Origin: Piscirickettsiaceae bacterium
Lineage (GTDB): Bacteria; Pseudomonadota; Gammaproteobacteria; Thiomicrospirales; Thiomicrospiraceae
Length of the DNA stretch: 10,093 nucleotides
Assembly: GCA_027019045.1 (NCBI GenBank)
Contig: JALUXI010000206.1
Location: forward strand, 1-10,093
Reading direction: 5' to 3'
A model generated the notes under the pieces. It was not told where the DNA came from. It worked only from the letters and a program-made list of their open reading frames with translations, and did not search any database. Positions 7,504 to 10,093 of the stretch are shown piece by piece (the stretch's first letter is position 1; each line of letters begins with the position of its first letter). A program made the position numbers and the translations under genes.

Positions 7504-7998
7504 ATGCAAAAATTAGGGCTGGTATTGGTGATTTGGATGATGATGAGTTTGGCTTGGGCAGGCGGTGAAGCGCAGGGGGCTTTAAAACCAATGCCTGAGC
7601 TGCAGGTGGAGGAGGATTATTTTCCAGGGGATCCGCCTGCTCACCATGTGGTCTATATGTTGGACAAAGCAGATACCGAGTATCAGACGCATATTTTGAA
7701 TTCGGTGCAGGCGATGATCCAAATGTATGGCGGTAATGTGGAAATTGCGATTGTGTTTATTGGGCCAGGGATGAATCTATTGGCGAAAAAGCCGATTCGT
7801 AAGGTGGATCCTGAGATTGTGGCGAAGGTTGAAAGTTTAGCCAAAGACTATGGTGTGCGGATGATTGCGTGTGGCAATACGATGAAAACAGTCGGTTGGA
7901 GTCAAGCGGATATTAAGCCTTTTGCTGAATATTCATTAGTTGGTGCTTCTGCTTTAATGGTGTTGCAAGAGAAAGGCTTTGCTTATATTAGTTGGTAA
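7504..7998 (+). CDS. Secreted DsrE/DsrF-like family protein
   Basis: This small protein (164 residues) begins with a typical signal peptide: basic MQK, a hydrophobic stretch from about 4 to 16, and an AWA cleavage site at 17-19. It is expected to be periplasmic. The mature part resembles the DsrE-like fold: strand VVYMLDKAD at 49-57, helix HILNSVQAMIQMYG at 63-76, strand VEIAIVFIGPGMNLL at 79-93, and VRMIACGNTM at 118-127 with a single Cys123. DsrE/TusD-type proteins relay sulfur through a cysteine, but many secreted members have no known function, so a sulfur-relay role is only possible. Two ATGs, 7501 and 7504, follow AAGGAG (7492-7497); 7504 has the better spacing (6 bases). An upstream TTG at 7420 would hide the signal peptide. 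The 5' region is very AT-rich and probably carries its own promoter. Confidence 0.75.
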   Translation: MQKLGLVLVIWMMMSLAWAGGEAQGALKPMPELQVEEDYFPGDPPAHHVVYMLDKADTEYQTHILNSVQAMIQMYGGNVEIAIVFIGPGMNLLAKKPIRKVDPEIVAKVESLAKDYGVRMIACGNTMKTVGWSQADIKPFAEYSLVGASALMVLQEKGFAYISW

Positions 7999-8002
7999 GT
8001 GT

Positions 8003-8024
8003 GTGGGAGCAGGTTTGCTCCCAC
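8003..8024. terminator. Hairpin between convergent genes (terminator or REP-like repeat)
   Basis: GTGGGAGCA (8003-8011) and TGCTCCCAC (8016-8024) form a perfect 9-pair stem with a 4-base GGTT loop. It sits five bases after the DsrE-like gene stop and seven bases before the end of the - strand gene. The position suits a shared bidirectional terminator, but neither side has a good T-run (the + side continues TGGGTGTTTAAT). The sequence also recalls the GTGGGAGC-type REP hairpins known from Pseudomonas, so it may be a dispersed repeat instead. Confidence 0.6.
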
Positions 8025-8031
8025 TGGGTGT

Positions 8032-8502
8032 TTAATGCTTAGTGATTGCTGATTCAGTGCGGCTTTTTGCCTGTTTATGCTGAATTGCAGCAGTGGACGG
8101 TAGGGCGGCTTCTGTTGGCTCGGATGTTGTTTCTGGCAGTCGCTCCTCCAGTGCCATAGGAAGCTCTAAATCCAAAGTGGGATTTTGCAGTCGGTTGAGC
8201 TGTTGAGCAAACTTCTGTAAAGACTTCATCACCTCGTGACTGAGTACTTGGTCAGATTGCTCGAAAATGGCGGTTTGCAAGGCATTGATCCATTTAAATT
8301 GTGCCTGTCGTACCTTTTCAATATGGGCGGCGAGGTCATGATTGCGTTGGGCATCATAGTAGTCTTCGGTGAGCGTTTTGATGTCCTCAATAATGGTTTC
8401 TGCAATCGAGATGGTATGGTGTTTACTCTGTTCGAGCTGCTCATCAAGAAAGTCCAAACAGGTTTCCATCTTAGTTGAGATAGGGTGTGTTTGATGATCC
8501 AT
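8032..8502 (-). CDS. Hypothetical helical protein, unrecognised family
   Basis: I do not recognise this 156-residue protein. It is polar and lacks a signal peptide or membrane segment, so it should be cytosolic. Residues 1-110 look almost entirely helical, with amphipathic stretches such as DFLDEQLEQ, TIIEDIKTLTEDYYDAQ and VMKSLQKFAQQLNRLQ, suggesting a helical bundle or coiled coil. From about 115 the tail is Pro/Glu/Ala/Thr-rich and probably disordered, ending in a basic stretch. The frame is open further upstream to an ATG at 8574 (180 residues). I prefer 8502 because AAGGGGAA precedes it at a suitable distance, while 8574 has no ribosome binding site and lies close to the promoter-like -10. 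It converges with the DsrE-like gene and diverges from the alkylation repair gene. Confidence 0.6.
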   Translation of the reverse strand: MDHQTHPISTKMETCLDFLDEQLEQSKHHTISIAETIIEDIKTLTEDYYDAQRNHDLAAHIEKVRQAQFKWINALQTAIFEQSDQVLSHEVMKSLQKFAQQLNRLQNPTLDLELPMALEERLPETTSEPTEAALPSTAAIQHKQAKSRTESAITKH

Positions 8503-8579
8503 AAGATTCCCCTTGTGTCTGTGAGCGATTTGCACGAGATGTCTACACTGTGACCAATCATGTAAAGCGCTCATCTGTT

Positions 8580-8609
8580 TTTATAATGTCAATAGTTTGA
8601 CAGTTTTAA
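8580..8609 (-). promoter_or_regulatory. Candidate promoter for the - strand hypothetical gene
   Basis: Read on the - strand, TTAAAA (8609-8604) as -35 and TATAAA (8585-8580) as -10 are 18 bases apart. Transcription would start near 8573, giving a leader of about 70 bases before the ATG at 8502. On the + strand the same region contains a perfect TATAAT (8582-8587) that could serve the divergent repair gene, but no good -35 is seen for it. These are hexamer matches only. Confidence 0.35.
8587..8602. promoter_or_regulatory. Dyad operator candidate in the divergent intergenic region
   Basis: TGTCAA-TAGT-TTGACA is a perfect 6-4-6 inverted repeat. It exactly fills the spacer between the candidate -35 and -10 of the - strand promoter and overlaps the + strand TATAAT by one base. 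That is a usual place for a dimeric repressor to bind and could control both divergent genes. No regulator gene lies next to it, and I cannot assign the site to a known regulator. Confidence 0.35.
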
Positions 8610-8658
8610 TTGGTTTCATGAAGTTAATTTCAAGAAGTGTGCCAATGAAAGGGTGTGT

Positions 8659-9441
8659 ATGGTGATAGCATTAAAATCGCAGCTGTCTAAGCCTGTGGTG
8701 ATGGGGGTTGTAGGCTATTTTGAACGGGATTTTCAACAGCAGATAAGACAGGATGCGCTGCAAGCGATGTTGGAAAATTGGCAGGCATTGGGTTTAATGC
8801 AACGGGTCAACAGCTTGGCCGAATTTTTAGCCATGCAGGTTGAGGTATTGGCTTTGTCGGACTACGGTCAGGCACTTAAAAATCTCCAAAGCCTAGCCGA
8901 GCATTGTCGAAAATCCTATGGTGATATGGTGCAGTTTGTCTTTCCACAGATGGTGGTGCATTGGGGGTTGAATCAATCAGATTGGCGAGAAGTAAGTTTG
9001 CAAGCGTTAGTAGAGTTAACCGAGTTATACACTTCTGAGTTCGCCGTACGGCAGTTTATTGCGGCATATCCTGATGAAGCAATGCAGGCAACATTGGTTA
9101 AGTGGTGTGCTTCAGAGAGCCCGCATCATCGCCGTTTGGCATCGGAAAGCAGTCGTCCCCGTCTGCCGTGGGCGAAAGATTTGGCATTGACCAAGCACCA
9201 GCCCGAATGGAGTTTGCCAATTTTAGAGCGATTGAAGCAGGATACTCACCGTTATGTGCAGAAAAGCGTGGCGAATCATCTGCATGATCATTTAAAGTTT
9301 CAGCCTGAGTGGGCCTATGCAGTTTTAGAGAAATGGGTGGAGACACAATCAGTGTCCCCTTGGATTGTGCGGCATGCGTTAAGGAATGAAAAAGATAAAA
9401 CACCTCAGGCAAAAAGGATATTAGAGAAATGCACATCATAG
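8659..9441 (+). CDS. AlkC-type DNA alkylation repair protein (HEAT-like repeats)
   Basis: The protein (260 residues from ATG 8659) resembles the AlkC branch of HEAT-like-repeat DNA glycosylases, which remove alkylated bases such as 3-methyladenine. The clearest evidence is RRLASESSRPRLPWA at 158-172, close to the RLASEGxRPRLPW signature I know from AlkC-like proteins. It is followed by YVQKSVANHLHD at 199-210 and WIVRHALR at 235-242. The whole sequence is a run of paired helices, as expected for HEAT-like repeats, with no signal peptide. The family SEG reads SES here, a small departure. A GTG at 8653 is a possible earlier start, but GAAAGGG (8647-8653) is 5 bases before ATG 8659, which fits better. 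The 3' end overlaps the pseudouridine synthase gene by 13 bases. Substrate range cannot be told from sequence. Confidence 0.8.
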   Translation: MVIALKSQLSKPVVMGVVGYFERDFQQQIRQDALQAMLENWQALGLMQRVNSLAEFLAMQVEVLALSDYGQALKNLQSLAEHCRKSYGDMVQFVFPQMVVHWGLNQSDWREVSLQALVELTELYTSEFAVRQFIAAYPDEAMQATLVKWCASESPHHRRLASESSRPRLPWAKDLALTKHQPEWSLPILERLKQDTHRYVQKSVANHLHDHLKFQPEWAYAVLEKWVETQSVSPWIVRHALRNEKDKTPQAKRILEKCTS

Positions 9442-10093
9442 CGGATGAGACGGATTTCGTGGTGGTTGAAAAGCCCGCTGGAATGAACTTTCATTCGGAA
9501 GACGGAGAGGCAGGATTTGTCGTACAGGTTCAGCAGCAGTTACACAATCCCGAACTGCGACCTGTGCATCGATTGGATAAAATGACCTCGGGACTGGTGA
9601 TTTTGGCAAAATCGGCAGAAGCGGCGGCGACATTTGAGAGATTGTTTCGTGAGCGGCAGATTGAGAAAACCTATGTCGCTTTAAGTGATCAGAAACCGAA
9701 GAAGAAGCAGGGGTGGGTCAAAGGCGATATGGAGCCGAGTCGTCGGGGCAGTTGGAAATTGCTGCGAACACAGCAGCATCCAGCGGTGACCTATTTTACT
9801 TCTGAATCAGTAAAGTCTGCGATTTGGGAGAAGGAGAGAGGGCAGCGGGCATTGCGACTCTTTTGGCTCTACCCAAAAACAGGTCGTACCCATCAGTTGC
9901 GGGTGATGATGAAGAGTTTGGGGAGTCCAATTTTGGGCGATGGGCGTTACGGTTCAGTGGAGGCGGTGCAGTTAGAAGACAGAGGTTATCTGCACGCTTA
10001 CGCATTGAAATTTGATTGGCAGGGGGAGAGCAAACAGTTTGTCTCTCTGCCAAAAACAGGCAAGTGGTTTGAGGCATTATGGAAAAACGAGAA
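9429..10093 (+). CDS. RluA-family RNA pseudouridine synthase (3' end missing)
   Basis: This reading frame stays open for 221 codons to the window end, so the C-terminus is missing. It matches RluA-family pseudouridine synthases, which isomerise uridine in rRNA or tRNA. The N-terminus has FVVVEKPAGMNFH at 10-22, the catalytic motif RPVHRLDKMTSGL at 44-56 with Asp50, and IEKTYVAL at 78-85. KTGRTHQLRV at 150-159 and GSPILGDGRYG at 165-175 follow. There is no S4 domain before the catalytic domain. KPKKKQGWVKGDM at 89-101 resembles the small single-domain Rlu subgroup (TIGR01621) as I remember it. The RNA target is unknown. The ATG lies 10 bases after AAGGA (9414-9418) and 13 bases inside the end of the AlkC-like gene, so the two are probably co-transcribed and coupled. 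Confidence 0.88.
   Translation, partial: MHIIADETDFVVVEKPAGMNFHSEDGEAGFVVQVQQQLHNPELRPVHRLDKMTSGLVILAKSAEAAATFERLFRERQIEKTYVALSDQKPKKKQGWVKGDMEPSRRGSWKLLRTQQHPAVTYFTSESVKSAIWEKERGQRALRLFWLYPKTGRTHQLRVMMKSLGSPILGDGRYGSVEAVQLEDRGYLHAYALKFDWQGESKQFVSLPKTGKWFEALWKNE

Noticed and set aside
9796..10077. A 93-codon - strand reading frame near the window end
   Set aside because: It lies opposite the pseudouridine synthase, whose motifs (KTGRTHQLRV, GSPILGDGRYG) are coded on the + strand across the same bases.

Overview
The window is a gammaproteobacterial-type chromosomal segment. It opens inside the division and cell wall (dcw) cluster, with genes in the usual order murE-murF-mraY-murD-ftsW-murG, all on the + strand. 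The encoded proteins follow the proteobacterial forms closely; MraY, for example, is almost colinear with the E. coli protein, and its catalytic aspartates fall at the same residue numbers. Base composition looks near balanced. I cannot name the genus. The periplasmic DsrE-like protein is compatible with a sulfur-metabolising lineage but does not prove one.

Layout. Positions 1-181 hold the C-terminal end of MurE. MurF (178-1659), MraY (1653-2738), MurD (2980-4344), FtsW (4345-5553) and MurG (5550-6617) follow, with stop/start overlaps or abutting codons except at one junction. That exception is the 241-base mraY-murD gap, which holds a long near-palindrome (2775-2945) inside a 9-base direct repeat. 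Collapsing the repeat would restore a 20-base, ribosome-binding-site-containing junction, so the gap looks like a small insertion into the operon. After murG the expected murC, ddl and ftsQ are absent. A short-chain dehydrogenase (6614-7402) is coupled to murG by an ATGA overlap instead.

Past the cluster, a secreted DsrE-like protein (7504-7998) ends at a GTGGGAGCA hairpin. It converges with an unrecognised helical protein on the - strand (8032-8502). That gene diverges from an AlkC-type DNA alkylation repair protein (8659-9441) across a region with promoter-like hexamers and a perfect 6-4-6 dyad. An RluA-type pseudouridine synthase (from 9429) overlaps the repair gene and runs off the window end.

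Together the first six genes carry out the cytoplasmic and inner-membrane steps of peptidoglycan precursor synthesis: stem peptide addition (MurD, MurE, MurF), lipid I (MraY), lipid II (MurG), and septal polymerisation (FtsW). The later genes are accessory: redox, sulfur-relay-like, DNA repair and RNA modification. I see no complete undescribed system. The best leads are the inserted hairpin element and the divergent dyad.
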